NCBI GenBank assembly: GCA_964393035.1
Contig: CAYMRX010000007.1
Coordinates: 186,001 to 250,000, forward strand
Reading direction: 5' to 3'
Origin: Tabrizicola_A sp964393035
Lineage (GTDB): Bacteria; Pseudomonadota; Alphaproteobacteria; Rhodobacterales; Rhodobacteraceae
Length of the DNA: 64,000 nt
Made by a program: the position numbers and the translations under genes. Position 1 is the first letter of the stretch, and every line of letters begins with the position of its first letter. A model generated the notes under the pieces. The model saw only the letters and a list, made by a program, of their open reading frames with translations. It was not told the DNA's origin and searched no databases. Shown here piece after piece: positions 1 to 9,642 of the stretch.

Positions 1-2270
1 TCGGCCTCGGTGCCGCCATAAAGGCTGTCAGTGCCCGCCCCGCCCCAAAGCGTATCGCTGCCCGCTTCGCCATAAAGCTGGTCATTGCCCAGATCACCCA
101 GCAGCCGGTCGCCATCGTCGCCGCCGCTCAGATAATCCTGATCGTCGCCGCCATAAAGGCTGTCGGCCCCGCTGCCGCCCGACAGGGTATCATCGCCCGC
201 GCCACCATAGGCCGTGTCATTGCCCAGCCCACCCAGACCGGAATCATGGCCAAGCCCGCCGAAAAGCTGGTCCGCGCCATCCTCGCCTTGCAACGTGTCG
301 GCCCCGGCATCGCCGTAAAGCGCATCATTGCCCGTGCCGCCGTATAGAGTGTCAGCATCGTCCCCGCCGTAAAGCTGGTCATCGCCGCCATAACCGAACA
401 GCGCATCCAGCCCCAGACCGCCGTAAAGCGTGCTGTTGCCGGCGTCGTCGTAAAGAATGTCATCCCCGGCATCGCCCGACAGCACATCATTGCCGCCGCC
501 CGACAGCACCGTGTCATTGCCAGCCCCGCCATAGGCGGTGTCATTGTCGGCCCCACCGGACACATGGTCGCTGCCATCGTCGCCAAAGACCGTATCCGCG
601 CCAAGGCCCCCATAGACAAAATCATTGCCGGTGCCACCATGGGCGACATCATCGCCGTCACCGCCATCAACGGTATCGTCCTGCGCGTCGCCATGGACAC
701 TGTCATTGCCATTGCCGCCTGACAGGCTGTCATTGCCATCACCGCCCGACAGGCTGTCATTGCCGCCACCGGCCGCCGCCACGTTGTTCGGCTGCGTGTT
801 GACGTAATACTCATACCACAGCCCTGCGGCGGTGCCGGTCGTAGTTCCGGTCGAGACCAGCGCCACCGCGGTATAGGGGATATTGATCGTCAAGGTGCCG
901 ACGGTCGTGCTGGTCGCGCCCGCGCCGGTGCGCGCGATCTGGCCCGCGCCGTTGATCTCATAGATGCTGGCGCCATTGAAGCTGACCGTGCCATTGGCAA
1001 GCGCGGTGGTCAGGTTGAGCGTGACACCATCAAGGGTGATCGTCAGCGTCTCGTTGGCGTTCAGACCGTTGAACAGGATCTGCCCGCCCGAGATTTGCGT
1101 CGTGGCGGTATGGGTATGGGTTTCAACCGAATCCGTATCGCCCAAGCGAAAGCCCGAAACGGCGCCATTGGTGCCTGCGGTCAGCGTTTCGTTCGAAACG
1201 CTGCGGACGACGAAATTGGGCCGCGGCGCCGTGCCGGTCACAGTCTGGGTTGCCGCGGTGATTTCAGTATAGCTTGGCGTATAGGTCGTGGCCGCGCTGT
1301 CGGACCCGCCAATCAGCGTATCATCGCCGGTGCCACCCTGAAGGCTGTCATTGCCCGACCCGCCGTCAATGCTGTCATTTTCGCTTTCGCCATCAACCCA
1401 GTCATTGCCTTGCGCGGTGCTGATCTGGTCATTGCCCGCCCCGCCATAAACGATGTCATTGCCGATCCCGGCCTGCACCGTGTCATTGCCCGCGCCTGCC
1501 ATCACCACATCGGCATCGCCCGTGGTGCCGGAATGGCCGGTGGCATCCAGCCGGTCGATGCGGTCGCCTTCAGGATCGCCCGTATAGGCCAGATCAATCA
1601 GGTCATTGCCGGCCGTGCCTTCGACAACGCCATCGCCCAAAAACCGCGCACCACCTTCGAAACCCATCGACCAGACGCCTGCCGGGTCCTGGGTGTCGAA
1701 ATCATTGCTGGCATAGGTCGAAAGGAAGGCCGCATTGCCCGAGCCTTCAAGCAGGGTCTGCGTGCCGCCCGAGGCAATACCGGCCTGCGCGACACCGGCA
1801 TATCCGTTGGTAAACCCGATGGAATTGTACAGGAAATCGACGTTGAAATCGCCGCCGCCCTGATTGGTCAGCACAACCTGAAAGCTGTTGGTGCCGCTGC
1901 CGGTATAGGGCGCGACATTGGACCAGGTGATGACGATACGGTTGTTCGCCGTATCAAAATCCCAATAGATCGCCCCGCCTTTGTTGATGTCGATATCGGT
2001 CCAGAACGGCGCGATCACCGGCTGGCCCAGCGAGGTGAGCGCGGCGGGCGTATAGGTCGTTACGCCAGAGCCGAAGGTGATAAGCCCGTTGGTGCCCAGA
2101 TACATCTGGGTATAGGTCGTGCCGTTGATATTGACCCCGGTCGAGCCGAACACCGAGGTCAGGCTGATCGTGGTATAGCCGTCATCCAGATTGCCGGTGT
2201 AGCTGGAACTGGCGAAGGACTGTTCGCCATAGCCCGCAGCACCGCCCAGACCCGAGATCAATGTGGCCAT
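1..2270 (-). CDS. RTX (haemolysin-type calcium-binding repeat) protein with NIDO-like N-terminus, partial
   Basis: The gene starts at ATG 2270 behind a G-rich ribosome site and runs off the left edge, so 756 residues are visible and the C-terminus is missing. Residues about 1-165 resemble a nidogen-like (NIDO) beta domain, with the pattern ..TNGLITF..APFWTDIDI... Residues about 223-316 and 497-756 are RTX nonapeptides of the GGxGxDxhx type (GGAGNDTV, GGDGDDVA), which bind calcium. Between them, at about 323-493, lies a non-repeat beta-rich segment that I do not recognise. There is no Sec signal peptide. Proteins of this type are normally exported by a type I secretion system through a C-terminal signal, which is outside the window. 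It is the third member of a same-strand tandem with the two RTX-Hint genes upstream, so a Hint tail is likely but unseen. The substrate or role is unknown; a surface or matrix protein is the usual inference. Confidence 0.85.
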   Translation of the reverse strand, partial: MATLISGLGGAAGYGEQSFASSSYTGNLDDGYTTISLTSVFGSTGVNINGTTYTQMYLGTNGLITFGSGVTTYTPAALTSLGQPVIAPFWTDIDINKGGAIYWDFDTANNRIVITWSNVAPYTGSGTNSFQVVLTNQGGGDFNVDFLYNSIGFTNGYAGVAQAGIASGGTQTLLEGSGNAAFLSTYASNDFDTQDPAGVWSMGFEGGARFLGDGVVEGTAGNDLIDLAYTGDPEGDRIDRLDATGHSGTTGDADVVMAGAGNDTVQAGIGNDIVYGGAGNDQISTAQGNDWVDGESENDSIDGGSGNDSLQGGTGDDTLIGGSDSAATTYTPSYTEITAATQTVTGTAPRPNFVVRSVSNETLTAGTNGAVSGFRLGDTDSVETHTHTATTQISGGQILFNGLNANETLTITLDGVTLNLTTALANGTVSFNGASIYEINGAGQIARTGAGATSTTVGTLTINIPYTAVALVSTGTTTGTAAGLWYEYYVNTQPNNVAAAGGGNDSLSGGDGNDSLSGGNGNDSVHGDAQDDTVDGGDGDDVAHGGTGNDFVYGGLGADTVFGDDGSDHVSGGADNDTAYGGAGNDTVLSGGGNDVLSGDAGDDILYDDAGNSTLYGGLGLDALFGYGGDDQLYGGDDADTLYGGTGNDALYGDAGADTLQGEDGADQLFGGLGHDSGLGGLGNDTAYGGAGDDTLSGGSGADSLYGGDDQDYLSGGDDGDRLLGDLGNDQLYGEAGSDTLWGGAGTDSLYGGTEA

Positions 2271-2420
2271 GGTTTACCCCCCTGCCGAGAGGGCGGAATG
2301 ACCGCGCTGAAAGCGCGCTGCCACGGTCTTGCCACGATGTTGAGCCTTGCACGCCACGGCGGGGTATCTCCAATTTGATTAGAACTGGAAATACCGAGGT
2401 TTCGTGCAAGAAATGGGGCG

Positions 2421-2443
2421 CTGCCGGGGTTTGTTTCCGGCAG
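2421..2443. other. 7-bp stem hairpin between two RTX genes
   Basis: CTGCCGG and CCGGCAG form a perfect 7-bp stem around a 9-nt loop, about 70 nt past the stop of the upstream RTX gene. It has no T-tract on the minus strand, so it is at best a weak terminator or processing site. A second, imperfect palindrome (GGTAT...ATACC, 2363-2395) lies between it and the next start and could be part of the promoter region. Confidence 0.35.
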
Positions 2444-2511
2444 AGCCACAGTTAAGGCTGTTCCGGCATCAATTCACCAAGCCTAGACACGCCTCAGCGG
2501 GGCGGCCGGGG

Positions 2512-5500
2512 TCAGGCCCCGACCAGCACCCGTGCCTCGCGGGCCTTCAAGGCCAGCCGTGCCGCGGGAAAGGCCTCGATATTGCGGCGCAATTCGGGGA
2601 AAAGCGCCAGAATTTCGGCGCGCTGATCCGCATCCATGCCGCCCAGCGTTTGGGCGCCGGGCTGGAAGCTTTCCGACCACGCCCCATCGGCCCGCACGAT
2701 TTCATGCGCGTCAAACAGGATATGGATATAGCTGACACCCAAGGTCAGGCGCTGTTCAATCCCGGCCCGCCCGACCAGATGCTTGGCGGCGACCAGCACC
2801 TCATGCTCGCCAAACAGCAACTCGCTCTGTGGCCCGGTGACCAGCATCCGGTGCTGCGGGCTGACCGCCATGTCGCGGTGCGGCACCCCCGCGCCCAGCG
2901 CCCCGGCGGCAATCAAGACCGGGTTGAAGCGCGGCTCCACCGCCAGTTCGGCCGCCGTCAGATCCCGCCTGCCGACCCAGCGGATCGCCTGATAGCCATG
3001 GTCGCGTGTCAGCACCCGATCCCCCGGTTGCAGGTCTTCCACCGCAACCTCGCCCGCCTCGGTCAGGATCATCGCGCCGGGAGTGAAACAGGCCACCACG
3101 GATTCGATATTGCTGAAGGTCATCGTGCCGATGACATTGCCATCCTGATCGAGAAATTCGACCGTGCCGTTTTCGGGGTTCTCCGCGTCATAGAGGATAT
3201 TGGTCGCCGAATGGCCCCAGGCCGTCAGGTCCAGCGTGTCATGGTCATCGCCACCTTCGCCGCCCTCCACCACATCGTCGATGCCGCCGAAAATCAGGTC
3301 GCGGTCATCGCCGCCTTGCAGGCTGTCCGCACCGTCATCGCCATAAAGCGTATCATTGCCGCTGCCACCGTCCAGGTCATCATCGCCGATATTGCCGTGG
3401 ATCAGGTCATGGCCCGCACCGCCCGACAGGGTGTCATTGTGGTTGGCCGGCAGGCCATCGGCCATCACCAGATCGCCATAGGCAAGCCCGGTGACATCGG
3501 CAAAGATCGGGCTTTGGGCGCCGCCATTGTCCGACACCCATTGCAGCTGATCGCCGCCCCGCACCGCAATGTCATAGCCATAGAAGATATCGGTATTGTC
3601 CGACCCGATCTGGATCACCCAGGCATTGCCCGTCTCGCCCGTGGTCAGATTGGTGATGTCGGATTGCGCAATGGCGTGGATCGGAGTCCCGGCCGGAAAG
3701 GTCACCTGACCATAGACCGGCACCCCGGCATTATAGCTCAGGATCTTGGTGATGGTCACCGGAGCGGTCAGAACCTGTGACGCACCGCCATCGACGGGGC
3801 TGTTGCCGCCCGGATTATTGTCTTCGAACCCCGTCTCATCATCGCTGACACTGACCATCGTGGCATCTGCGGCCCCATCGAAGGTCGAGGTGCCGTTGAC
3901 ATAGGTCACCCAATTGTCGATCGGCATCCCGCCCGAGTTGATGGCAAAAAGCCCGAAGGTAAAGGTGCCGGGCAAAGGCGCGTTGTCCTGCCCCGGATCA
4001 TCGCCGTAAAGGGAGTCATCGCCGATGCCGCCCTCCAGCAGATCGCCGCCATCGCCCCCCGTCAGCAGGTCATGGCCGCTGTCGCCGTAAAGCGTGTCTT
4101 GCCCCGATTGGGCGTGGATCACATCCTGATCGGTCCCGCCATACACAAGGTCATTGCCCGCGCCAGCGTTGATCGTGTCATCGCCGGCATTGCCGAAAAT
4201 GGTGTCATGCAGCCCGTCTGCCCCATCCACCTGATCGTTCTGCGCATCGGTGTAGCCCGCCCCCATGCTGTCGGCCCCCGAGGTTCCGTCAACCGCGCCC
4301 GTATACTGGATGGTTTCGATCTCGTGAAAGCTGAGCGTGCCGCCACTGTGGAAGCTGACCGTGCCCGCCTCGTTGTTGCTGCCGCCATAGGTAACTTGCG
4401 CAACATCGGCGTAATTCAGCACCAGCGTGTCACTGTCCTGCCCGGTGGTGACCGTCTCGCCCCCCACCACGGAATCGCCTGCCGCGCCATGGATCACATC
4501 GGCATCGGCGTCGCCCATCAGCGTATCAGCGCCCGCACCCCCGTGCAGCGTGTCCTTGCCCCCACCGCTGCCGACCACAAAACCGCTGGTCGAAGCGGTG
4601 CCGTCAAAGCGGTCGCCATAGTCGGTCAGACCAAAACTTTCAATCTCGGCAAAGCTGCCCGCGGCCGGGGTGCTGACATAGGCAAAATTGCCCGCCCCCG
4701 CCCCGGTCAGGGTGACGTTGACCCCCGCAGCCGAGGAATAGGTCGAAAATTGCACATGATCGGTATCGGCCCCGCCGAACAGCGTCTCGCCCTGATCGCT
4801 GTCCACCACCTGCAAGATGTCATTGCCAGCGCCGCCATAGGCAATGTCATTGCCAAGCCCGCCGAAAAGCCGGTCATTGCCCGCCTCGCCCATCAGCGTG
4901 TCATCGCCCGACGAGCCATAGATCATGTCATTGCCGTCCCCGCCCGAGACGCTGTCATTGCCCGACCCGGCATTGATCGTGTCTTGGCCCTGACCGCCAA
5001 GGATGGTGTCATGGCCGCTGTCATTGGACGTCCAGCTGCCCATGCTGTCATCGCCCGCGCCGAGATCGACCAGATCATCGCCCGCGCCGCCATAGACCGT
5101 GTCCGCGCCATCGCCGCCATAAAGGCTGTCATTGGCCGAACCGCCCGTCAGGCTGTCATTGCCGCCCATGGTTTCGGCAAACAGCGCCGAGGCCGCCGCC
5201 GCGCCATCGACCGTGTCGTTATAGGCCGTGGTGCGAAGCGCTTCGAATTCGCTGAAACTGCCCTGCGCCTGTCCAAAACCCGCGGGCGTGGCGCTGAAGG
5301 CGTAGGTGCCGGCCTCGGCCCCGGTGAAGGTGACCGTGGCCCCCGCGGTGGTCAGGTAATTGCCAAGCAACAGGGTATCATTGTCGCCCGCGCTCTCGCC
5401 GCCATAAAGCGTGTCGCCCTCATGGTCGTCATTGACGTAAAGCAGATCACTGCCCGCGCCGCCAAAGAGCGTGTCGGCCCCGACCCCGCCCGACAGCGTG

Positions 5501-6909
5501 TCATTGCCTGCCCCGCCGTAAAGCACATCCAGCCCGTGACCGCCCAGCGCCACATCATTGCCCGCGTCGCCATAGACCGTGTCATTGCCGGTGCTGTCGG
5601 CCCCCCATGTGCCGAAACTGTCATTGCCAGCACCAAGGCTGGCCCAGTCATCGCCGATCCCGCCCAGCGCCGTGTCATCGCCGGTGCCGCCATAGATGAC
5701 ATCATTGCCCGCACCCGCGACGATGCTGTCATTGCCCGCGCCTGCCATGATGTAATCGGCATCGCCAAGCGTGCCGCCGACACCCTGCCCGTCGTTGTTG
5801 TCGATACGGTCGCCGTCGGGATCGCCCAGATAGGTGCCATCAATGACATCGGCCCCGGCGGTGCCCTCGACAATCCCGTCCGGCCCGGCGGCGGCAACGG
5901 TTTTGACAAAGAGATAGCCGACATCGGTATTCCCGGCGCTGTCGATGATGGAATAGGTCAGCGTATTGGTGCCGATATCGCCATCGGAAAACACCGTCAC
6001 CGTGCCATTGGCGTTCAGCCGCACCTGTTCGCCCGTGCCAAGCGTCACCGTCTGGCCCGCGACCACATTGGTGCCGTTGATCTGGGTGATGGTCAGCCCG
6101 CCACTCGTCAGATCGCGGTCATTGGCCAGAATGTCGAAGGTGCGGCTGGAGTTCGCCGTCAACTGCACCGTGTCATCCATCGCCAAGGCATAGGTCTGGA
6201 TGCTGTCGCCCATGATGAGAAGATTGGAATCATAGATCCCGTCGCCCCCATCGGCGATGCCGATCTTGATCGAGTTCACCTGCCCCGCCACCACCGGCGC
6301 CTTGAAGGACAAGACATAGGTGAAGCCATCCATTTCGGTATTGAACTGATCGGCGGTATTGTCGCGATAGAGGTTCTGGTTGCCGTTCTGGTTGACCGAG
6401 TCGATCGAGATATTGCCGGCAACCGAAATGGTGGCTTCGACAAACTGGCCGTTGACCCAAACCCCGAAACTGTCATTCACCCCGCCATTCACATATTCGG
6501 GGTATTCTTCCGACGAAAACACGAATTGCATCGTCAGCATGTCGCCGGTCGGAATGAAATCGGCGGTCAGAATCGCGCCGTCAAAGGTGGCCTGCCCTGA
6601 AACCGCATCCAGTTGCGCATCGCCATCAACCCCGCCCGCCAGATCGTCGCCACTGCTTGCTGCCGTATTGGTGTCGGTGGTGCCGGAGGAATTGGTAAAG
6701 GTGGCGACATTGCCGGTCGACAAGATCACGCCACTGCCGGCAGAGACGACGCCGGGGATCGTCGACAGGGCGCCGGAATAGATGCCAGAGGCCGAGGTGT
6801 CACCGCTGTAACCGGCTGAAACGACAGTGATGCCAGAACCGAATATGGCCTGCGCCATGTCCAGTGCGCTGGCGGTGGTGTTGATCGTCAGCTCGTTCGC
6901 AATCGCCAT
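2512..6909 (-). CDS. RTX protein with choice-of-anchor L N-terminus and C-terminal Hint domain
   Basis: 1465 residues; the start at 6909 has a good ribosome site (AAGGGGTAAGG). Residues about 10-240 match the choice-of-anchor L domain (..FSSEEYPEYVNGGVNDSFGVWVNG..). Residues about 240-340 look like a cadherin/Ig-like module (..ILANDRDL..). RTX nonapeptides (GGAGNDTL, GDAGNDVA, GGDGNDMI) run from about 350 to 880 and again at 905-980 and 1150-1223, interrupted by beta-rich segments at about 983-1146. Residues 1273-1465 are a Hint_2 (hedgehog/intein) domain beginning ACFTPGAMI..GEVAVEDLQPGDRVLTRD, with the catalytic-type Cys and a later SPQHRML histidine motif. No Sec signal is present; type I secretion is expected for RTX proteins. 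Hint suggests self-cleavage or covalent attachment, which is inferred and not shown. It is a paralogue of both flanking genes. Confidence 0.9.
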   Translation of the reverse strand: MAIANELTINTTASALDMAQAIFGSGITVVSAGYSGDTSASGIYSGALSTIPGVVSAGSGVILSTGNVATFTNSSGTTDTNTAASSGDDLAGGVDGDAQLDAVSGQATFDGAILTADFIPTGDMLTMQFVFSSEEYPEYVNGGVNDSFGVWVNGQFVEATISVAGNISIDSVNQNGNQNLYRDNTADQFNTEMDGFTYVLSFKAPVVAGQVNSIKIGIADGGDGIYDSNLLIMGDSIQTYALAMDDTVQLTANSSRTFDILANDRDLTSGGLTITQINGTNVVAGQTVTLGTGEQVRLNANGTVTVFSDGDIGTNTLTYSIIDSAGNTDVGYLFVKTVAAAGPDGIVEGTAGADVIDGTYLGDPDGDRIDNNDGQGVGGTLGDADYIMAGAGNDSIVAGAGNDVIYGGTGDDTALGGIGDDWASLGAGNDSFGTWGADSTGNDTVYGDAGNDVALGGHGLDVLYGGAGNDTLSGGVGADTLFGGAGSDLLYVNDDHEGDTLYGGESAGDNDTLLLGNYLTTAGATVTFTGAEAGTYAFSATPAGFGQAQGSFSEFEALRTTAYNDTVDGAAAASALFAETMGGNDSLTGGSANDSLYGGDGADTVYGGAGDDLVDLGAGDDSMGSWTSNDSGHDTILGGQGQDTINAGSGNDSVSGGDGNDMIYGSSGDDTLMGEAGNDRLFGGLGNDIAYGGAGNDILQVVDSDQGETLFGGADTDHVQFSTYSSAAGVNVTLTGAGAGNFAYVSTPAAGSFAEIESFGLTDYGDRFDGTASTSGFVVGSGGGKDTLHGGAGADTLMGDADADVIHGAAGDSVVGGETVTTGQDSDTLVLNYADVAQVTYGGSNNEAGTVSFHSGGTLSFHEIETIQYTGAVDGTSGADSMGAGYTDAQNDQVDGADGLHDTIFGNAGDDTINAGAGNDLVYGGTDQDVIHAQSGQDTLYGDSGHDLLTGGDGGDLLEGGIGDDSLYGDDPGQDNAPLPGTFTFGLFAINSGGMPIDNWVTYVNGTSTFDGAADATMVSVSDDETGFEDNNPGGNSPVDGGASQVLTAPVTITKILSYNAGVPVYGQVTFPAGTPIHAIAQSDITNLTTGETGNAWVIQIGSDNTDIFYGYDIAVRGGDQLQWVSDNGGAQSPIFADVTGLAYGDLVMADGLPANHNDTLSGGAGHDLIHGNIGDDDLDGGSGNDTLYGDDGADSLQGGDDRDLIFGGIDDVVEGGEGGDDHDTLDLTAWGHSATNILYDAENPENGTVEFLDQDGNVIGTMTFSNIESVVACFTPGAMILTEAGEVAVEDLQPGDRVLTRDHGYQAIRWVGRRDLTAAELAVEPRFNPVLIAAGALGAGVPHRDMAVSPQHRMLVTGPQSELLFGEHEVLVAAKHLVGRAGIEQRLTLGVSYIHILFDAHEIVRADGAWSESFQPGAQTLGGMDADQRAEILALFPELRRNIEAFPAARLALKAREARVLVGA

Positions 6910-7281
6910 GAACCTTACCCCTTAACCCTCTGTCGTGGCGCAAGGACCACGGCTTTGGCCCCCCGCAGACCAGCCGCCCCCGGACCCGCGCGCGCAGGCC
7001 ATGAGAAGACGGAACCGGCACCTTGGTGGTCGCCTGCTTGTTGTTCGCGCAAGCCAAACCTCCCCCTTCCCGGCGGGAAAGAGCGTTGGCCTTGCCACAT
7101 GTCTGCATGGAAACTTTGGGTTAACCTTGAAGCGGGCTTGTCAGGAAAAAGGCAAATTGCGGCAAGCTTTGGGCAAGTATCTGGACAGGTATCTGGGCAG
7201 GCATGAAAAAGGGGCCCTTGCGGGGCCCCTTTTCCGTACAGCCGGAGGCAAGATGCAGCTCCGGCCGCGCTGCATAACCGG
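6910..7281. other. Intergenic spacer between two RTX genes
   Basis: 372 bases without a plausible gene. It holds a strong hairpin terminator (7207-7233) next to the end of the upstream RTX gene, and about 300 nt that should contain the promoter of the next RTX gene. I see no confident -35/-10 pair. Small open frames here have no ribosome sites or recognisable products. Confidence 0.6.
7207..7233 (-). terminator. Rho-independent terminator after RTX-Hint gene
   Basis: AAAAGGGGCCC pairs perfectly with GGGCCCCTTTT around a 5-nt loop (7218-7222). The 11-bp stem carries A/T runs on both sides, so it could work in either direction. The useful one is minus, about 50 nt after the stop at 7282. Confidence 0.85.
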
Positions 7282-9642
7282 TTATTTGACCAAAAGACGC
7301 GCTTCGTGCTTCTTCAAGGTGCGGCGGGCGGCCTGATAGTCGTTCAGACCCGCATCGGTCTTCAACTCTGGGAACAGATCGAAGATCTCGGCGCGCTGGG
7401 CATTGCCCATCCCCTTCAGCGTCATGTCGCCGGGCTGGAAGCTTTCGGTCCAGGCCCCGTTGCCCAAGACAACCTCGTGGCGGTCGAACATGAAGTGGAT
7501 ATAGGTCGTGCCGATGCTGTCGATCGCCTGAATACCGACGCCCGCCACCAGATGCTTGGCCGAAACCAGCACCTCGTGTTCATCGAAATAAAGGGCGGTG
7601 CGGTCGTTGGCGACCAGCATGCGGTGGTTCGGCGATACCATCATGTCGCGCTCGGGCAGGCCGTTGCCAAGGCTGCCCTGACGGATCAGCACCGGCTTCA
7701 GATGCGGGTTGGCGGCCAGATCCTTCCAGCCCAGCGCCTTTTGCCCGGCCCAGCGGATTTCCTGAATGCCATTGTCACGGGTGATGACCCGGTCGCCCGC
7801 CTTCAGGCTTTCCACCGGAACTTCGCCCTTGGGTGTCGCAATCAAGGTGCCGGGGGTGAAGCAGGGCACGATTTCCTCGATATTGGTGAAGCTCAGGCTG
7901 CCGGTGACATTGCCATCGGCATCAAGAAACTCCACCCGGCCGTCGATGCCATTGCCATCGCTGTCTTCCACCACACCGGCCAGACGGTAGGGGCCGGCGC
8001 CGGTCAGGATCAGCCGGTCAAAGTCATCGCCCCCCGCGCCCCCCGCTACCGTGTCGCCCGCCCCTTGCGGCTGCGAACCGATCAGGAAATCGTCGCGGTC
8101 GGCATCGCCCGACAGCAGGTCAAGCCCTGCCCCGCCGGCCAGCGTGTCATTGCCCTGCCCGCCATTGACGGTGTCATTGCCATCGTCGCCAAAGAGCCGG
8201 TCATTGCCCATCTCGCCGCCGATCGAGTCATCGTCGATCCCGCCGTAGATCACATCATTGTCTTGACCACCGGCGATGGTGTCGGCGTCGTCCATCCCAT
8301 AGAGGGTGTCGTTGCCCATGCCGCCCACGATGCTGTCGCGGCCATTGGCGGGGCGCAGATCGCTGGCGTCGGGAATGTTCACCGCATCGGGAACACCCGG
8401 ACCATAGCCGCCATAGACCAGATCATCGCCCTGACCTGCGTCGATGGTGTCATTGCCCTCGGCGCCGGTGATGATGTCATTGCCCTGATTTCCCTCGATG
8501 AGGTCATCGTCAAAGCCTGCGTCGATCACATCATTGCCAAAGCCGCCGCTGATGGTGTCGGCGTCATCGCCAGTCAGGATGGTGTCATTGCCGACCCCGC
8601 CGCGCACGTTGTCACGGTCGTCATTGGGATTGTCATCGGCGCCGTAAAGGCCGGGATAATCCTGATCGGGCAAGGGCGTTGCATCGCCACGGGTGTCGAT
8701 CAGATCATCGCCCGCCCCACCTTGCACCACATCATTGCCGTCTTGGCCGAGCAAGGTGTCATTGCCATCCCGACCATAGATCGTGTCATCCCCGGTGCCC
8801 CCCTCAACCGAGTCATCGCCACGGCCCGCCAGCACGATGTCATTGCCCGCGCCTGCAAGGATACGGTCATCGTTCGGTGCGTCGCCCGGCAGGATCGCGT
8901 CATTGGCATCAACCCGGTCGGCATCAAAGGGATCGGCATAGCTGTGGTCGATCACATCATTGCCAGCGGTGCCCCGCACGATCCCGTCGCGGGTGGGCAG
9001 ATTGTCCACCGTATCGGAAAGCTGGAACGTGCTGACCGTGCCCTGGAAATGCTGGTCGATGTTGTTCAGGACATCGGGATCCGAGGTGGCCTGACCGGCG
9101 CCGATGATCCAGGGCTGGTTCAGACCCTGCCCCGACATGTCCATGGTCAGCGTGTTCGGCACAGGCTCGGCAAAGGCCGCGCCCGTGGTGGCGTTGGCGA
9201 TCACCAGTTGGCCACCGGTGCCGCCCTGATCCCAGGAATAGCTGAGATCTATGGCATCGCCGGGATGCGCAAAGCCCGCGGCCGTGCCAAAGGTTTCCAC
9301 ACCGGTCGCGGTTTCATGGCTGATGACGACCGCGCCATTGGCAAGAATTTCAATCCGATAGCCGCCATCCGTGCTGCCGGTGCTGTCACGCGACAACACG
9401 GTTTGCGTATCGGTCAGCGGATTTGCACCCAAGGCAAAGCTGATGTCCAGCGTGCCGCGATCCATTTGGAAGGCCGGATTGGGATAGATCTTGACCAGAT
9501 CATTGTCGCCATCCAGCACCGCCTGCCCCCCCGAGGCCGCAGCGCCATTGACGTAAAGCCCGTCCTGCGCACCATTGCCCAAGGCGCTGTCCTGCGCGGT
9601 AGTATCGGCGTCATCAAAATTATAAAGCGCAAAAACCGGCAT
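7282..9642 (-). CDS. RTX protein with ConA/LamG-like N-terminus and C-terminal Hint domain
   Basis: 786 residues from ATG 9642 (MPVFALYNFDDAD...), preceded by GAGGATGAG; an upstream in-frame codon at 9726 lacks a ribosome site and adds low-complexity residues, so I reject it. Residues about 1-207 look like a concanavalin/LamG-type jelly roll (..GTLDISFALGANPLTDTQTVLSRDSTG..). RTX repeats fill about 214-530 (GGTGDDTI, GQDGNDVV, GGMGNDTL). Residues 594-786 form the Hint_2 domain, starting PCFTPGTLIATPKGEVPVESLKAGDRV and containing SPNHRMLV. The Hint tail is clearly paralogous to that of the next gene (shared CFTPG, GDRV.TRD, EVLV.AKHLV, SFQPG and AEI..LFPEL blocks). A secreted surface or matrix protein is likely. 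The N-terminal fold suggests carbohydrate or protein binding, which is inferred. Confidence 0.9.
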   Translation of the reverse strand: MPVFALYNFDDADTTAQDSALGNGAQDGLYVNGAAASGGQAVLDGDNDLVKIYPNPAFQMDRGTLDISFALGANPLTDTQTVLSRDSTGSTDGGYRIEILANGAVVISHETATGVETFGTAAGFAHPGDAIDLSYSWDQGGTGGQLVIANATTGAAFAEPVPNTLTMDMSGQGLNQPWIIGAGQATSDPDVLNNIDQHFQGTVSTFQLSDTVDNLPTRDGIVRGTAGNDVIDHSYADPFDADRVDANDAILPGDAPNDDRILAGAGNDIVLAGRGDDSVEGGTGDDTIYGRDGNDTLLGQDGNDVVQGGAGDDLIDTRGDATPLPDQDYPGLYGADDNPNDDRDNVRGGVGNDTILTGDDADTISGGFGNDVIDAGFDDDLIEGNQGNDIITGAEGNDTIDAGQGDDLVYGGYGPGVPDAVNIPDASDLRPANGRDSIVGGMGNDTLYGMDDADTIAGGQDNDVIYGGIDDDSIGGEMGNDRLFGDDGNDTVNGGQGNDTLAGGAGLDLLSGDADRDDFLIGSQPQGAGDTVAGGAGGDDFDRLILTGAGPYRLAGVVEDSDGNGIDGRVEFLDADGNVTGSLSFTNIEEIVPCFTPGTLIATPKGEVPVESLKAGDRVITRDNGIQEIRWAGQKALGWKDLAANPHLKPVLIRQGSLGNGLPERDMMVSPNHRMLVANDRTALYFDEHEVLVSAKHLVAGVGIQAIDSIGTTYIHFMFDRHEVVLGNGAWTESFQPGDMTLKGMGNAQRAEIFDLFPELKTDAGLNDYQAARRTLKKHEARLLVK

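Noticed and set aside
4072..6600. 842-residue plus-strand frame opposite the RTX-Hint gene (and similar frames at 1095-2378 and 7306-9720)
   Set aside because: It is the antisense of RTX codons. The repeated GGxGxD coding pattern suppresses stops on the other strand and gives monotonous Ile/Ala/Arg repeats with no domains or ribosome site.
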